A stretch of DNA of 64,000 nt, from contig NZ_SOYS01000002.1 of NCBI RefSeq assembly GCF_011808225.1, positions 682,001-746,000 of the forward strand, read 5' to 3'. Below are positions 17,617-26,622 of this stretch, in pieces (within the stretch, counting starts at the first letter, position 1; the number at the start of each line of letters is the position of its first letter). This DNA is from Cedecea colo (GTDB taxonomy: Bacteria > Pseudomonadota > Gammaproteobacteria > Enterobacterales > Enterobacteriaceae). A model generated the notes under the pieces. The model made no database searches. It saw only the letters and a list, made by a program, of their open reading frames with translations, and was not told the origin of the DNA. The position numbers were made by a program, and so were the translations under genes.

Positions 17617-17648
17617 AAGTAGAACGTTCTACTAGAACGTTCTACTTA
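17617..17648. promoter_or_regulatory. Twin palindromic operator for the LacI-family repressor
   Basis: Two identical 12-bp palindromes TAGAACGTTCTA (17620-17631 and 17633-17644) separated by one base. The whole block 17617-17648 is itself one palindrome around position 17632. The central CG and 12-14 bp length suit a LacI-family dimer. It lies 55-85 bp upstream of the PTS start codon. The PTS-LacI pair is the only nearby unit it could serve, since ybcJ ends at 17819 and is convergent in position. Confidence 0.8.
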
Positions 17649-17818
17649 TAGTGACGAAACGCGTTTTTCCCGGCAACTTAAAATCAGGGATGTAGCCATA
17701 CTGTTATCGAATATTTGAAGCTGCGCAGGTTTTAACCTGACATTTGTAGGGGTTTTGACGGGAATAATACCGGACAGCACCCTCTTCCTGAGGAAGAGGG
17801 TTGGGATGCGGGGAAATC

Positions 17819-18031
17819 TTAAGCCTGAACCGTAATGCTCAGGCTTTCAAAGCTCACCGTCTGGCCTGCAACGATCTTGCAGCGTTTGCGGGTTTCCACT
17901 TCGCCGTTTACCTTCACCAGGCCTTCGGCAATCACCGCTTTCGCCTGCGCACCGCTTTCGCACCAGCCTTCCAGCTTCAGCAGATCGCACAGTTCAACGT
18001 GGGGGTGTTTTCCTAATGAGAAGGTCGCCAT
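17819..18031 (-). CDS. ybcJ: S4-domain RNA-binding protein YbcJ
   Basis: 70 residues, same length as E. coli YbcJ and nearly identical at the N-terminus (MATFSLGKHPHVELCDLLKLEGW). It forms an S4-like RNA-binding fold (SGAQAKAVIAEGLVKVNGEVETRKRCKIVAGQTV). The start at 18031 is chosen because GAGAG precedes it and it matches the E. coli start; a 7-residue extension to 18052 would overlap folD. It sits 1 bp after folD, as in E. coli, so both are one transcript. Confidence 0.95.
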   Translation of the reverse strand: MATFSLGKHPHVELCDLLKLEGWCESGAQAKAVIAEGLVKVNGEVETRKRCKIVAGQTVSFESLSITVQA

Positions 18032-18032
18032 T

Positions 18033-18899
18033 TTACTCTCCATCGACATCATGATATTCCTCGCAGGCCTGCAAGGTATTCTGGATAAGAGTGGCGACGG
18101 TCATTGGGCCAACGCCACCCGGAACCGGCGTAATATACGAGGCTTTGGCGGCGGCTTCATCATAATTTACGTCGCCCACCACTTTGCCGCTCTCCAGACG
18201 GTTGATGCCCACGTCCACAACGATCGCCCCTTCCTTGATCCACTCGCCCGGAATAAAGCCCGGTTTGCCGACGGCAACAATGACTAAATCGGCGTTCTCA
18301 ACGTGGTGGCGAAGATTTTTGGTAAAGCGATGCGTGACGGTGGTGGTGCAGCCAGCCAGCAGCAGTTCCATGCTCATCGGGCGGCCAACAATATTCGACG
18401 CGCCGATAACTACAGCGTTCAGACCGTAGGTATCAATGTTGTAACGCTCAAGCAGCGTCACGATGCCGCGTGGCGTGCAAGGACGCAGACGCGGCGCGCG
18501 TTGGCACAAACGGCCTACGTTATACGGATGGAAACCATCAACGTCTTTGTCCGGATCGATACGTTCCAGCACCTTCACATTATCGATACCCGCCGGCAGC
18601 GGAAGCTGAACCAGAATGCCGTCGATCTCTCTGTCTGCGTTGAGCGTATCAATCAGCTCCAGCAGCTCTGCTTCGGTGGTGGTATCAGGCAGATCGTAAG
18701 AACGGGAGATAAAACCCACTTCTTCACAAGCTTTGCGTTTGCTGCCGACATAAATCTGCGATGCGGGGTTCTCGCCAACCAGCACAACGGCCAGGCCAGG
18801 GGCACGTTTTCCGGCGGCAATTCGGGCCTGTACAATTTCTGCCACTTCAAGCCGTACCTGCTGCGCAATCGTTTTACCGTCAATAATCTTTGCTGCCAT
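18033..18899 (-). CDS. folD: Bifunctional 5,10-methylene-THF dehydrogenase/cyclohydrolase FolD
   Basis: 288 residues, the normal length. Converts 5,10-methylene-tetrahydrofolate to 10-formyl-tetrahydrofolate in one-carbon metabolism, in the cytoplasm. Seen: [22 protein letters not shown] (with the catalytic lysine), [34 protein letters not shown], the NADP-binding stretch [28 protein letters not shown] and [14 protein letters not shown]. Followed directly by ybcJ and preceded by the divergent tRNA-Arg promoter region, the same order as in E. coli. Confidence 0.98.
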   Translation of the reverse strand: MAAKIIDGKTIAQQVRLEVAEIVQARIAAGKRAPGLAVVLVGENPASQIYVGSKRKACEEVGFISRSYDLPDTTTEAELLELIDTLNADREIDGILVQLPLPAGIDNVKVLERIDPDKDVDGFHPYNVGRLCQRAPRLRPCTPRGIVTLLERYNIDTYGLNAVVIGASNIVGRPMSMELLLAGCTTTVTHRFTKNLRHHVENADLVIVAVGKPGFIPGEWIKEGAIVVDVGINRLESGKVVGDVNYDEAAAKASYITPVPGGVGPMTVATLIQNTLQACEEYHDVDGE

Positions 18900-19025
18900 C
18901 AGTCGAAGTATTCCGTCTGTAATAAACCAGGAGGGGGATTGTTTCTATTTTGTCAGAAGCGGGCCCTGCTGTCAGGCAAAGTTCTGCCTGGATGCTCAAT
19001 TGTCGCGCAGGTGATTGAAAAGCCA

Positions 19026-19053
19026 TTGACTAGAAAGGTGCTGACCGTATAAT
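19026..19053 (+). promoter_or_regulatory. tRNA-Arg promoter
   Basis: -35 TTGACT (19026-19031), 16-bp spacer, -10 TATAAT (19048-19053), followed by a GC-rich discriminator CCGAGCG, the pattern of stringently controlled stable-RNA promoters. The tRNA begins about 48 bp downstream. Confidence 0.85.
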
Positions 19054-19101
19054 CCGAGCGTTCCGAAGAATATGCACAAATCGGAACGGCACTTCTGCAG
19101 T

Positions 19102-19178
19102 GCGCCCTTAGCTCAGTTGGATAGAGCAACGGCCTTCTAAGCCGTAGGTCACAGGTTCGAGCCCTGTAGGGCGTACCA
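19102..19178 (+). tRNA. argU: tRNA-Arg (anticodon TCT)
   Basis: 77 nt folding as a tRNA: acceptor GCGCCCT/AGGGCGT, D-arm TAGCTCAGTTGGATAGAGCA, anticodon stem ACGGC/GCCGT with loop CTTCTAA giving anticodon TCT, T-arm ACAGG-TTCGAGC-CCTGT, and an encoded CCA end. It reads AGA/AGG codons. It lies beside folD as E. coli argU does, and as in E. coli it is the attachment locus of an integrated element (integrase gene 195 bp downstream). Confidence 0.97.
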
Positions 19179-19191
19179 TTTCGAAGTAAAC

Positions 19192-19215
19192 AGACGTCAA
19201 CCGACGTCTTTTTTT
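19192..19215 (+). terminator. Terminator after tRNA-Arg
   Basis: AGACGTC-AACC-GACGTCT stem-loop (19192-19209) followed by T6, 14 bp after the tRNA CCA end. Confidence 0.9.
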
Positions 19216-19373
19216 ATGCCTGAAATTCAGAAAGTTGGCTAATTTTAGCGCGTCGAAACTCTCTCAAAGTCTACCTACATCTGCCTGCATCGAGTTGTAT
19301 CTGTTGGTATATGTGATGGTACAACCCTGTTCAATGAAATCTTGTACCAACAGCCAACAACGGAGAGCCTCAA

Positions 19374-20580
19374 ATGGCATTAACCGATGTAAAGGTAAGA
19401 AGTGCAAAGCCTACCGACAAGCTTTACAAGCTTACAGACGGCGAAGGAATGCATTTAATGGTTCATCCTAATGGATCTAAATACTGGCGCTTGCAGTACC
19501 GCTTTGACGGTAAGCAAAAGATGTTGGCGTTGGGTATCTATCCTGAGATTTCTTTATCTGAGCCAGGCAACGAAGAGATGAAGCTAAGCGGCATGTCGCT
19601 AACGCTATCGACCCCAGTGAACAGAAAAAGGTTGAGAAACAAGCTCGCAAGGCAACGGTAGAAAATACCTTCAAAGCTATCGCTCTGGAATGGCATGAGT
19701 ACAAGCGCCCTAACTGGTCAAAGGGTTACGCTGAAGGCATTATGGAAGCGTTTGAAAACGATATCTTTCCTGATATCGGTAAGCGCCCAATTGCAGAGGT
19801 AAAACCTCTGGAGATCCTCAGTTCACTTCGTAAACTCGAAAAACGAGGTGTCCTCGACAAGTTGCGCAAAATCCGTCAGGCCTGCAACCAAGTGTTTCGT
19901 TACGCCATTGTCACTGGTCGAGCTGAAGCTAACCCTGCATCGGAGCTGGCAAGTGCGTTAACCCCGCCAAAATCTGTGCACTATCTTCATCTGTTAGCTG
20001 ATGAACTTCCGGCTTTCTTGCAAGCTCTCGCCGCTTATTCTGGTAGCCCAATAACTCGGCTGGCAACAAAGATTCTGATGTTAACGGGCGTTCGTACTAT
20101 TGAACTCCGCATGCTGAATGGAAAGAATTCGACTTCAACAAACGGGTTTGGGAAGTACCGGTAGAAAGGATGAAGATGCGCCGCCCTCACCTTGTACCCC
20201 TATCTGCTCAAGTTGAGGCAGCACTACGAGAGATCCAGGCAATTACGGGGCGTTATAACCTGGTATTTCCTGGGCGCAACAACATCATCAAGCCAATGAG
20301 CGAAGCGAGTATTAATCAGGTATTAAAAAGGATTGGGTATCACGGGAAGGCTACGGGGCATGGCTTTAGGCACACGATGAGTACGATCCTACATGAACAA
20401 ATCTATAACACGGCGCGGATCGAGTTACAGCTTGCTCATGTGGATAAGAACACCATTCGTGGCACATACAACCATGCGCAGTACTTGGAGCAGCGTAGGG
20501 ATATGTTGCAGTGGTATGGGGATTATGTGGATGAGTTGGCGGTAAATGGAGAAGCTGTTGTTATTAGGAAAAAGGCGTAA
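19374..20580 (+). pseudogene. P4-family tyrosine integrase, two frameshifts
   Basis: Integrase of the tRNA-targeting P4 group, starting MALTDVKVRSAKPTDKLYKLTDGEGMHLMV behind CGGAGAG. The frame is lost first between about 19560 and 19620 (after YPEISLSEPG), and resumes as DPSEQKKVEKQARKATVENTFKAI. It is lost again near 20112 (RTIELR then a one-base shift) and resumes as AEWKEFDFNKRVWEVP. The catalytic features GVRTIELR, GHGFRHTMST and the IRGTYNHAQY tyrosine region are all still readable, so decay is recent. Without repair or recoding no full-length recombinase is made, so the island at tRNA-Arg is probably immobile. Confidence 0.88.
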
Positions 20581-20652
20581 GTTTGCTGTAGGCATAGAGT
20601 CAATGTCGTTCGCCGTGAAGAAGCATTTAATTCGATCTTAAGTCACTAAAAG

Positions 20653-20766
20653 CTGGCCCACGTCGATAAGAACTCAATTCGTGGGACTTATAATCATGTC
20701 TAGTATTTGGAGAGGAGAAGGGAGATGATGCATTGGTATGCAGATTACATCGGTCAAGTTGGAAAA
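20653..20766 (+). pseudogene. Remnant of a second integrase C-terminus
   Basis: Translates as LAHVDKNSIRGTYNHV-stop-YLERRREMMHWYADYIGQVG, clearly homologous to the end of the integrase just upstream (LAHVDKNTIRGTYNHAQYLEQRRDMLQWYGDY) but diverged and carrying a stop. It is too different to be a recent duplication and suggests an older element once used the same tRNA site. The rest of 20581-21057 shows no gene. Confidence 0.8.
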
Positions 20767-21057
20767 TCTAGATTCATAATTGTTCCTATTAACCTAACTG
20801 TTTTATTAGGGATAGGATAAAAAATTCAAGCAGGGCTCCTCCTGAATGGAGGAGCTCAACAAAGGGGCATTTTTTTTTGATCTTGGGTTGCATTCATGCT
20901 TTGTTCAGAGAATTTATCTCTTCTACTGCAGAATCTGAAGGTCTGCTTAGCGCCAGAAGCGGACATTTATAACCGTTATGCATAAGACCTAATACCAGCC
21001 GATATTGCTGGCGTTAAAAACCGAACGCCACTTTACCTTTCTGCTTGGTACAGGTTC

Positions 21058-21684
21058 TCAAGACTTGAGTTGCAGCGTATCGGCGAACTGGAGGTAATAT
21101 TGCTCGATGAGTTTATCTCCATTGGCCGGGGAGAAGAGATACAGGCGCATGAGGCCCTCAAAAACTAGGGACAGGCGCTCTGTAATGGCCTCAGGATTGA
21201 GCTCGCCAGATATCTGACCGCTTTTCTGGGCTGCGCGTATCAAGCTATGAACACTGCCGACCAGGCCAGACTCCGAATCGCGAAGGAGTTCGGCGACATG
21301 CGTGTTGCGCGCACCTTCGCTGGCAATCTCGGCGCGTAAAACCGCCACCGCGTGTCCCTCCGGTGTAAGGAATATATCTGCCAGGAGCTCTTCTATCGCC
21401 TTGCGGCTGAAATCGGTACTCCAGAAACGGCTTATCAGATTGTGATGCCGCTGCAGGTCGAGTTCGATAAGCGCAATGATGAGGGCTTCCTTGCTCGGGA
21501 AGTACTGGTAGATGTTCGCAATGCTGACCCCTGCAGCCGCGCCGATTTCGGAAATGGATGAGGCGTGAAACCCGCGTTGTATAAAGCAGTTGCGGGCCCC
21601 GTTGAGGATCTGGGTCATGCGTTCTTCACGCGCCTGCTCATTTACGGGACGCCCGCGCAGGGGCTTGCTTTTACCAGTTTTCAT
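21058..21684 (-). CDS. TetR-family repressor
   Basis: 208 residues: N-terminal TetR helix-turn-helix (RMTQILNGARNCFIQRGFHASSISEIGAAAGVSIANIYQYFPSKEALIIALIE), then a helical ligand-binding domain. It ends 116 bp before the aldehyde dehydrogenase stop-to-start interval on the same strand, directly downstream of that gene, so it likely regulates it. The start is uncertain between 21684 and 21702, as neither has a good ribosome site. Ligand unknown, possibly an aldehyde or its precursor. Confidence 0.85.
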   Translation of the reverse strand: MKTGKSKPLRGRPVNEQAREERMTQILNGARNCFIQRGFHASSISEIGAAAGVSIANIYQYFPSKEALIIALIELDLQRHHNLISRFWSTDFSRKAIEELLADIFLTPEGHAVAVLRAEIASEGARNTHVAELLRDSESGLVGSVHSLIRAAQKSGQISGELNPEAITERLSLVFEGLMRLYLFSPANGDKLIEQYYLQFADTLQLKS

Positions 21685-21800
21685 AATCACTTTATATCCC
21701 ATTCAAGTAAAACAAGGACGACACCAGAGTGGTGTCATCCTCAGTTTGCAGGTAAGGCTGGCTACACAATGGACGGGCTGTCGATGTGAAGCGATAAGCG

Positions 21801-23273
21801 TCAGAGTAACGTCGGCGTTGCCTCGACGCTCGCATATACCTTGATTTCCTGAAACTGCTCAATCGCACGTGGCCCGCAGAGGACGCCGATACCACTTTGC
21901 TTGAAGCCGCTCTGTTCGAAGTGCTCGGACATGACGCCCCAGCAGTTTATCCAGATATGGCCGGCTTGAATAGCCTTGCCGGCTCGTCGGCAACGCGCCG
22001 TGTCGTTCGAAAACACCGAGGCGGCAAGGCCGAATTCGGTAGCATTTGCGCGCATGATTGCGTCGGCTTCGTCTTCAAAAATCTCGAAAGTCTGGACCGG
22101 CCCGAAGACCTCGGACTGGATGACACAGGTGTCCAGGTCCTGTACTTCGATCAGGCTGGGACGGTAGAACGCGCCTGCGGCCAGGGGGCCTTCATCGACC
22201 GGGCCGCCGCGCACCAGAATGTTTGCATAGGATTCTGCTTCGGCGACCACGGCATCGACGCGTCGCACGCTGGCCTTGTCGATCAGTGGACCAAGCTGCG
22301 CCTGTGGATCCTCGCTTTCGCCGAGCCGGACGTTCTGATAAGCCTCGATCAGCGCGGCGCGCAATCGGTCGGCAATGCCACGCTGGGCCAGCACACGCGA
22401 ACCGGTGCAGCAGAACTGGCCATTCATCGCGACCAAAGCCATGACGATCTGCGGTACCACTACATCAAGGTTGGCATCATCGAATACGACCAGCGGTGCC
22501 TTGCCGCCCAGCTCCAGGTTAAGGCGTTTGAGCGTTTTGGCGCCGTTGGCGGCGATGATGCGACCCACCCCGGTGCTACCGGTATAGCTGATCATGTTTA
22601 CATCGGGGGAATCGACCAGCATGGAGGCGCCGATACTCCCGGTTTCCGTGATCACGTTTAGCACACCCAGCGGCAGCGATTTAACTGCTGCGATTGCCTG
22701 GGCGAACAGTGCATTAGTAAGCGCGGTTTGATGAGGCAGTTTCAGCACCACCGTGCATCCCGCAGCCAGTGCGGGAGCAACGGCACGCACTGACAGGATG
22801 ATTGGTGAGTTCCAGGGCGAGATCACCCCCACAACGCCAAGAGGTTCGGGATCGGAATGAAAGTGCATTCCCGGAGCGGCTTCAAGGGCACGCCCACCGG
22901 TCTGCAGCAGCGCGGTGGCGGCGCCATAACGCAGCCAGTCCACCGTCACTGCCAGTTCCCACTGGGTCTGAGCCAGCAGCTTGCCCCCTTCACGGGCGAG
23001 CTGGATTGCCATCTCGTCCACCCGCCTGGCGACCTCGTCGGCCAGCTCGAACAGGGCGCGCGAGCGCAGCGAGCGTTCCCGGGCCCAGCTGGTCGTGTCG
23101 AAAGCAGTGCGAGCGGCTTCGATCGCCTGACGTGCTTCGTCAGGGCCGATGTCCAGGTAGTTGCCCAGCGGCTGGCCGGTCGAAGGACTGACCGCCTGCC
23201 TGATTGTGCCTCCGTTATTCCAGCTGCCGTTGATCCAGTTCTTCGCAGCTTCAGTCAAATTCGAGCGTTCCAT
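21801..23273 (-). CDS. NAD(P)-dependent aldehyde dehydrogenase
   Basis: 490 residues, standard family length. Oxidises an aldehyde to an acid. Seen: VISPWNSPIILSVRAVAPALAAGCTVVLK (cofactor binding), ISYTGSTGVGRII, LELGGKAP with the general-base glutamate, and the catalytic cysteine in NGQFCCTGSRVL. The start at 23273 has AAGGAAA before it; the upstream extension to 23318 is rejected. An inverted, diverged copy of its first 80 bases and upstream region is found at 24620-24935. The region looks richer in GC than its neighbours, in keeping with acquisition by transfer. Substrate unknown. Confidence 0.92.
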   Translation of the reverse strand: MERSNLTEAAKNWINGSWNNGGTIRQAVSPSTGQPLGNYLDIGPDEARQAIEAARTAFDTTSWARERSLRSRALFELADEVARRVDEMAIQLAREGGKLLAQTQWELAVTVDWLRYGAATALLQTGGRALEAAPGMHFHSDPEPLGVVGVISPWNSPIILSVRAVAPALAAGCTVVLKLPHQTALTNALFAQAIAAVKSLPLGVLNVITETGSIGASMLVDSPDVNMISYTGSTGVGRIIAANGAKTLKRLNLELGGKAPLVVFDDANLDVVVPQIVMALVAMNGQFCCTGSRVLAQRGIADRLRAALIEAYQNVRLGESEDPQAQLGPLIDKASVRRVDAVVAEAESYANILVRGGPVDEGPLAAGAFYRPSLIEVQDLDTCVIQSEVFGPVQTFEIFEDEADAIMRANATEFGLAASVFSNDTARCRRAGKAIQAGHIWINCWGVMSEHFEQSGFKQSGIGVLCGPRAIEQFQEIKVYASVEATPTLL

Positions 23274-23500
23274 GATATTTCCTTTCAGAGCATCCCGCGG
23301 ATTGATCGACGCAGACACGGAGCGGGTAGTTCCTGGTCTGATCGTTTGACGCTGAAGCTAAAGGCTGCTCGCTCACTGCGTCTTGAATATAAAAGTAAAT
23401 GATCACTTATATAAATGCAATGGGTATTTTTGCAAGGAGTGCTCAGGCTGTATGTGGATGACTCAATGGCGTGGAGGGTACACCTCTCAGTGAGCATGCA
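23203..23500. repeat. Left arm of a ~300-bp inverted repeat (aldehyde dehydrogenase 5' end and upstream region)
   Basis: The reverse complement of this stretch matches 24620-24935 at roughly 85-90 percent by eye. It runs from the GCATGCTCACTG block through GCATTTATATAAGTGATC and GATCAGACCAGG to the first codons of the dehydrogenase. The arms enclose the OhrR-like gene and the broken esterase copy. The divergence shows the duplication is not recent. Confidence 0.85.
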
Positions 23501-23913
23501 ATGGTCATGGCAGGAACGAGCATGTCCCGAGGCGGTCCGTAACTTTTGCTGTATGACCTGAGGTGCGCTGAAACTGCTCCGGGCGCGCGTCTTTCAGCGA
23601 TAAAAGATCTTCATTGAGTCCAGACGGAGAAATCATGCTCAAAAACAGCATGCTTCCTGTCCATACCGGGCCGAAAGCTCCATCAATAGGCGCAGGTTTA
23701 CGCCCCGTTTGATGCGAGGGAGTTGGGTGCCTCCTCCCCCTCCAAACCATAACATTTATGACATTGCTCCGGCCGTCGCTATTGCCCTGCGTTAGCGCAA
23801 TGTCCTCTGGAGGAGCATGAATTGTTGCCGCGATACTTTGATATACCGCTGCAATGTCGGCTGGTGATTCTTTGGCAGCGCCGCCTTTTTAGGGCTAAGA
23901 TGGTCGGATATGA
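23501..23913. other. No convincing gene
   Basis: About 410 bp between the inverted-repeat arm and the OhrR-like gene. Short open frames exist but show no family features, ribosome site or neighbouring logic. It may be further decayed island sequence. Confidence 0.4.
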
Positions 23914-24348
23914 CTATGATTGTCTTGACAGGGCTTTCAGCAGGTTACTCGACAGCTGCCGAAGCAGATCTAACTCCTCATCCTTCATCTGCATGATACA
24001 TCTCATCTTACCAGGCAGTGCCAGCACAGCCTCTTTCATATCATTCGCCTTTTTAGTAAGCACTACGTTTTTCATCCTTTCATCGCCGGCAACAGCCATC
24101 CGCTTCAGAAACCCCTTAGCCTCGAGTTTTTGCACAAGCGGAGACAGCGTTCCTGAATCAAACAATGTCTTCTGGCCAAGTGCCCGTAACGGAATATCGT
24201 CCTGCTCATACAGCGCCATAAGTACGACAAACTGCGGGTAGGTGAGGTCAAGTTCTTTCAGTAACGGCCGGTACTGGCGGATCAGCGCGTTAGTAACCGA
24301 ATAGAGAGAGAAGCACAGTTTATCTTCTAATATGCTGTTTTCTTTCAT
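23914..24348 (-). CDS. MarR-family regulator, OhrR-like peroxide sensor
   Basis: 144 residues with the OhrR pattern: an N-terminal reactive cysteine (Cys12 in EDKLCFSLYSVTNALIRQYRPLLKEL), TYPQFVVLMALYE, and the winged helix LRALGQKTLFDSGTLSPLVQKLEAKGFLKR. OhrR proteins release DNA when this cysteine is oxidised by organic hydroperoxides. The start at 24348 has GGAG eight bases upstream. It is divergent from a broken copy of the esterase gene; the intact esterase lies 0.9 kb away behind a broken copy of this regulator. It therefore probably still controls the intact esterase, since the shared promoter sequence is duplicated. Confidence 0.88.
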   Translation of the reverse strand: MKENSILEDKLCFSLYSVTNALIRQYRPLLKELDLTYPQFVVLMALYEQDDIPLRALGQKTLFDSGTLSPLVQKLEAKGFLKRMAVAGDERMKNVVLTKKANDMKEAVLALPGKMRCIMQMKDEELDLLRQLSSNLLKALSRQS

Positions 24349-24494
24349 TTTATTAACTCCACTGAAAAATATTAATAATAATATTTGAGCAAAAGAATAT
24401 TGCATGCAAGAGATATTCATGAAAGTAAAGTGTCGGGAACGACTGACGCGCTACTGAAAAAACACGATGAACATACTTTTAACGAGGCTCAATC

Positions 24495-24618
24495 ATGAGA
24501 ATCGTATCAGCTGTCCTTACTTCTGCCATTTTCGCATCCGCCACTGCTGTAGCTTTCGAACAACCGATCAACCTTCCTGTTCCGCAGCCGGAGCGCAGGT
24601 ATTTCTTAACGTGCCTTG
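24495..24618 (+). pseudogene. Truncated copy of the esterase gene
   Basis: Begins MRIVSAVLTSAIFASATAVAFEQPINLP, clearly the same signal peptide and start as the intact esterase at 25259. A one-base loss then shifts the frame near LPVPQPE, and homology ends at about 24618, where the inverted-repeat arm begins. Its upstream 30 bp (GATGAACATACTTTTAACGA) are identical to those of the intact gene. Confidence 0.88.
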
Positions 24619-24619
24619 A

Positions 24620-24935
24620 CTATCGCATGCTCACTGGGACGGGTCTCGTCCATGTCATTGAGCCATCCACATAAGGCCTGAGCATTCCTCGTAAAAATAC
24701 CCATTGCATTTATATAAGTGATCGTTTACTTTTATATTCAGACGAGGCGAATGGGCAGCCTTTAGCTTCGAAGCCAAACGATCAGACCAGGGACTACCCG
24801 CTCCGTGCCTGCGTCGATCAACCCACGGGATGCTCTGAAAGGAAATATCATGGAACGTTCGAATTTGACTGAAGCTGCGAAGAACTGGATCAACGGCAGC
24901 CGGAATAACGGAGGCACGATCGGGCAGCCGCTATG
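24620..24935. repeat. Right arm of the inverted repeat, with a fragment of the aldehyde dehydrogenase gene
   Basis: Inverted copy of 23203-23500. It includes a start codon at 24850 with the same GAAAGGAAATATC leader and codes MERSNLTEAAKNWINGS before homology ends near 24930. This is a non-functional fragment wedged between the truncated esterase copy and the truncated regulator copy. Confidence 0.85.
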
Positions 24936-25115
24936 TCTTCTGGCCAGGTGCCCGTAGCGGAGTATCGTCCTGCTCATGCAGTGCCATGAGTACGACAAAC
25001 TGCGGGTAGGTGAGATCAAACCTTTCAGTTGTAACCGGTACTGGCGGCTCAGTACGTTAGTAACCGAACAGAGAGAAACCTGTTTTATCTTCTAATTACA
25101 TGTTTTATTTAGTTT
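24936..25115 (-). pseudogene. Truncated copy of the OhrR-like regulator gene
   Basis: Matches the first half of the regulator gene at 23914-24348 (shared blocks such as TCGTCCTGCTCAT and ACTGCGGGTAGGTGAG) with several indels. The start codon position reads CTA instead of ATG on the coding strand. The promoter-proximal AT-rich segment up to the esterase start is retained, so the divergent promoter of the intact esterase is preserved. Confidence 0.85.
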
Positions 25116-25258
25116 TATTAACTGCACTAAAAAGATACCAAAAATAATACTTTAGCAAAAGAATATTGCATACAAGCATTATTAACACAAGGTAAGTGCC
25201 GGGAATGACTGGCGCTTTACTGAATATACGATGAACATACTTTTAACGAGGCTCAATC

Positions 25259-26278
25259 ATGAAAAACGTATCGGCTGTCCTGACTTCTGCTATTTTCGCA
25301 TCCGCCACTGCTGTGGCTTCCGAACAACCGGTCAACCTTCCTGCTCCCACAGCCGGAGTGCAGGCATTTCTTAACGTACTGAACTCCGGTAGCGGCAAGC
25401 CCATGGAACAACTGACCCCGCAGGAGGCCCGTCAGGTACTGATCGGTGCACAGAAGGGCGTTACGCTGCCATCTGCGCAGGTTTCAGAAAAAATCATCAT
25501 GGTGAACGGGCAATCCATAACGCTGAAAATCGTGAAACCGGACAACGCTACCGGCACACTTCCTGTATTCATGTTCTTCCATGGTGGTGGTTGGGTGCTG
25601 GGAGATTTCCCAACTCATGAACGGCTTATCCGGGACCTGGTTCGCTCATCTGGCGCTGCTGCGGTATATGTAGACTACACACCGTCACCGGAGGCCCATT
25701 TCCCTGTCGCTATTCACCAGGCGTATGAGGCAACTAAGTGGGTGGCTGAACACGGTCAGGAAATTGGCGTGGATGGCAGCCGCCTGGGCCTGGTCGGTAA
25801 CAGCGTCGGCGGGAATATGGTGGCCTCTGTGGCGCTGCAGGCTAAACAGTTTAACGGACCGAAGATTCGTTATAACGTGATGCTGTGGCCGGTAACCGAC
25901 GCGAATTTTGACAGCGCATCCTATAACCAGTACGAAAACGGCTATTTTCTTACGAAAAATATGATGAAATGGTTCTGGGATAATTACACTACTAACGCGT
26001 CAGACCGTAACAATATTCTGGCTTCGCCATTGCGAGCCACCACGGCACAGCTGAAAGGATTCCCGCAAACCTTAATCCAGACAGCGGAACTTGATGTTCT
26101 GCGTGACGAAGGTGAAGCGTTCGGCCGCAAGCTGGATGCAGCTGGCGTACCAGTAACCGTGACACGCTACAACGGCATGATCCATGACTATGGACTGCTG
26201 AACCCGTTAAGTGAGGAGCCCACCGTCAAAACCGCGCTGGAGCAAGCGGGTGCAGCCCTTAATAAACACCTGAAATAA
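25259..26278 (+). CDS. Exported alpha/beta-hydrolase, hormone-sensitive-lipase type esterase
   Basis: 339 residues with a signal peptide (MKNVSAVLTSAIFASATAVAS). Seen: the oxyanion-hole motif FFHGGGWVLGD (about residues 102-112), the nucleophile elbow GNSVGGN, a late aspartate in ETAELDVLRDEGE and the catalytic histidine in MIHDYGLLNPL, a complete Ser-Asp-His set for family IV esterases. It acts on short-chain esters, probably in the periplasm. Its own divergent regulator is a pseudogene, but an intact copy lies upstream. The start follows CGAGG and is conserved in the broken duplicate. Ends at a strong terminator. Confidence 0.9.
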   Translation: MKNVSAVLTSAIFASATAVASEQPVNLPAPTAGVQAFLNVLNSGSGKPMEQLTPQEARQVLIGAQKGVTLPSAQVSEKIIMVNGQSITLKIVKPDNATGTLPVFMFFHGGGWVLGDFPTHERLIRDLVRSSGAAAVYVDYTPSPEAHFPVAIHQAYEATKWVAEHGQEIGVDGSRLGLVGNSVGGNMVASVALQAKQFNGPKIRYNVMLWPVTDANFDSASYNQYENGYFLTKNMMKWFWDNYTTNASDRNNILASPLRATTAQLKGFPQTLIQTAELDVLRDEGEAFGRKLDAAGVPVTVTRYNGMIHDYGLLNPLSEEPTVKTALEQAGAALNKHLK

Positions 26279-26296
26279 TATCCGCATAACGTATAA

Positions 26297-26324
26297 ACAG
26301 CACAGCCTGAGGCTGTGCTGTTTT
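26297..26324 (+). terminator. Terminator after the esterase gene
   Basis: Perfect 11-bp stem ACAGCACAGCC/GGCTGTGCTGT around TGA, followed by TTTT. The following 26325-26622 is AT-rich and holds no gene. Confidence 0.92.
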
Positions 26325-26622
26325 GTGAGTCACTGGTTTTTTTACCCATCTCTGCTCAGCAAAATAAAAATGTGGCGAGGTTTTATATTGCGAGGTTTCT
26401 CAAAAATATAGATCTAGTAACTAGTGCTCGTATGGCTGTATGGAACGGCTCCCCGTTGATTAACCCACGGTAATGTTAGTAACGCTTTCATTAGTTGTGA
26501 TAACAATTTTGAGCTTCCGCTCATAGCAGACTGAGTACGATATAACAGCAGCTAAGTAGCAGGAACGGACAAAATTCATAAAAAAATATTCGGAACGATG
26601 TAGGTTATTCCATCGTAAGCCA

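Noticed and set aside
23505-23750. 81-codon minus-strand frame between the inverted-repeat arm and the OhrR-like gene
   Set aside because: No ribosome site, no domain and composition like non-coding sequence.
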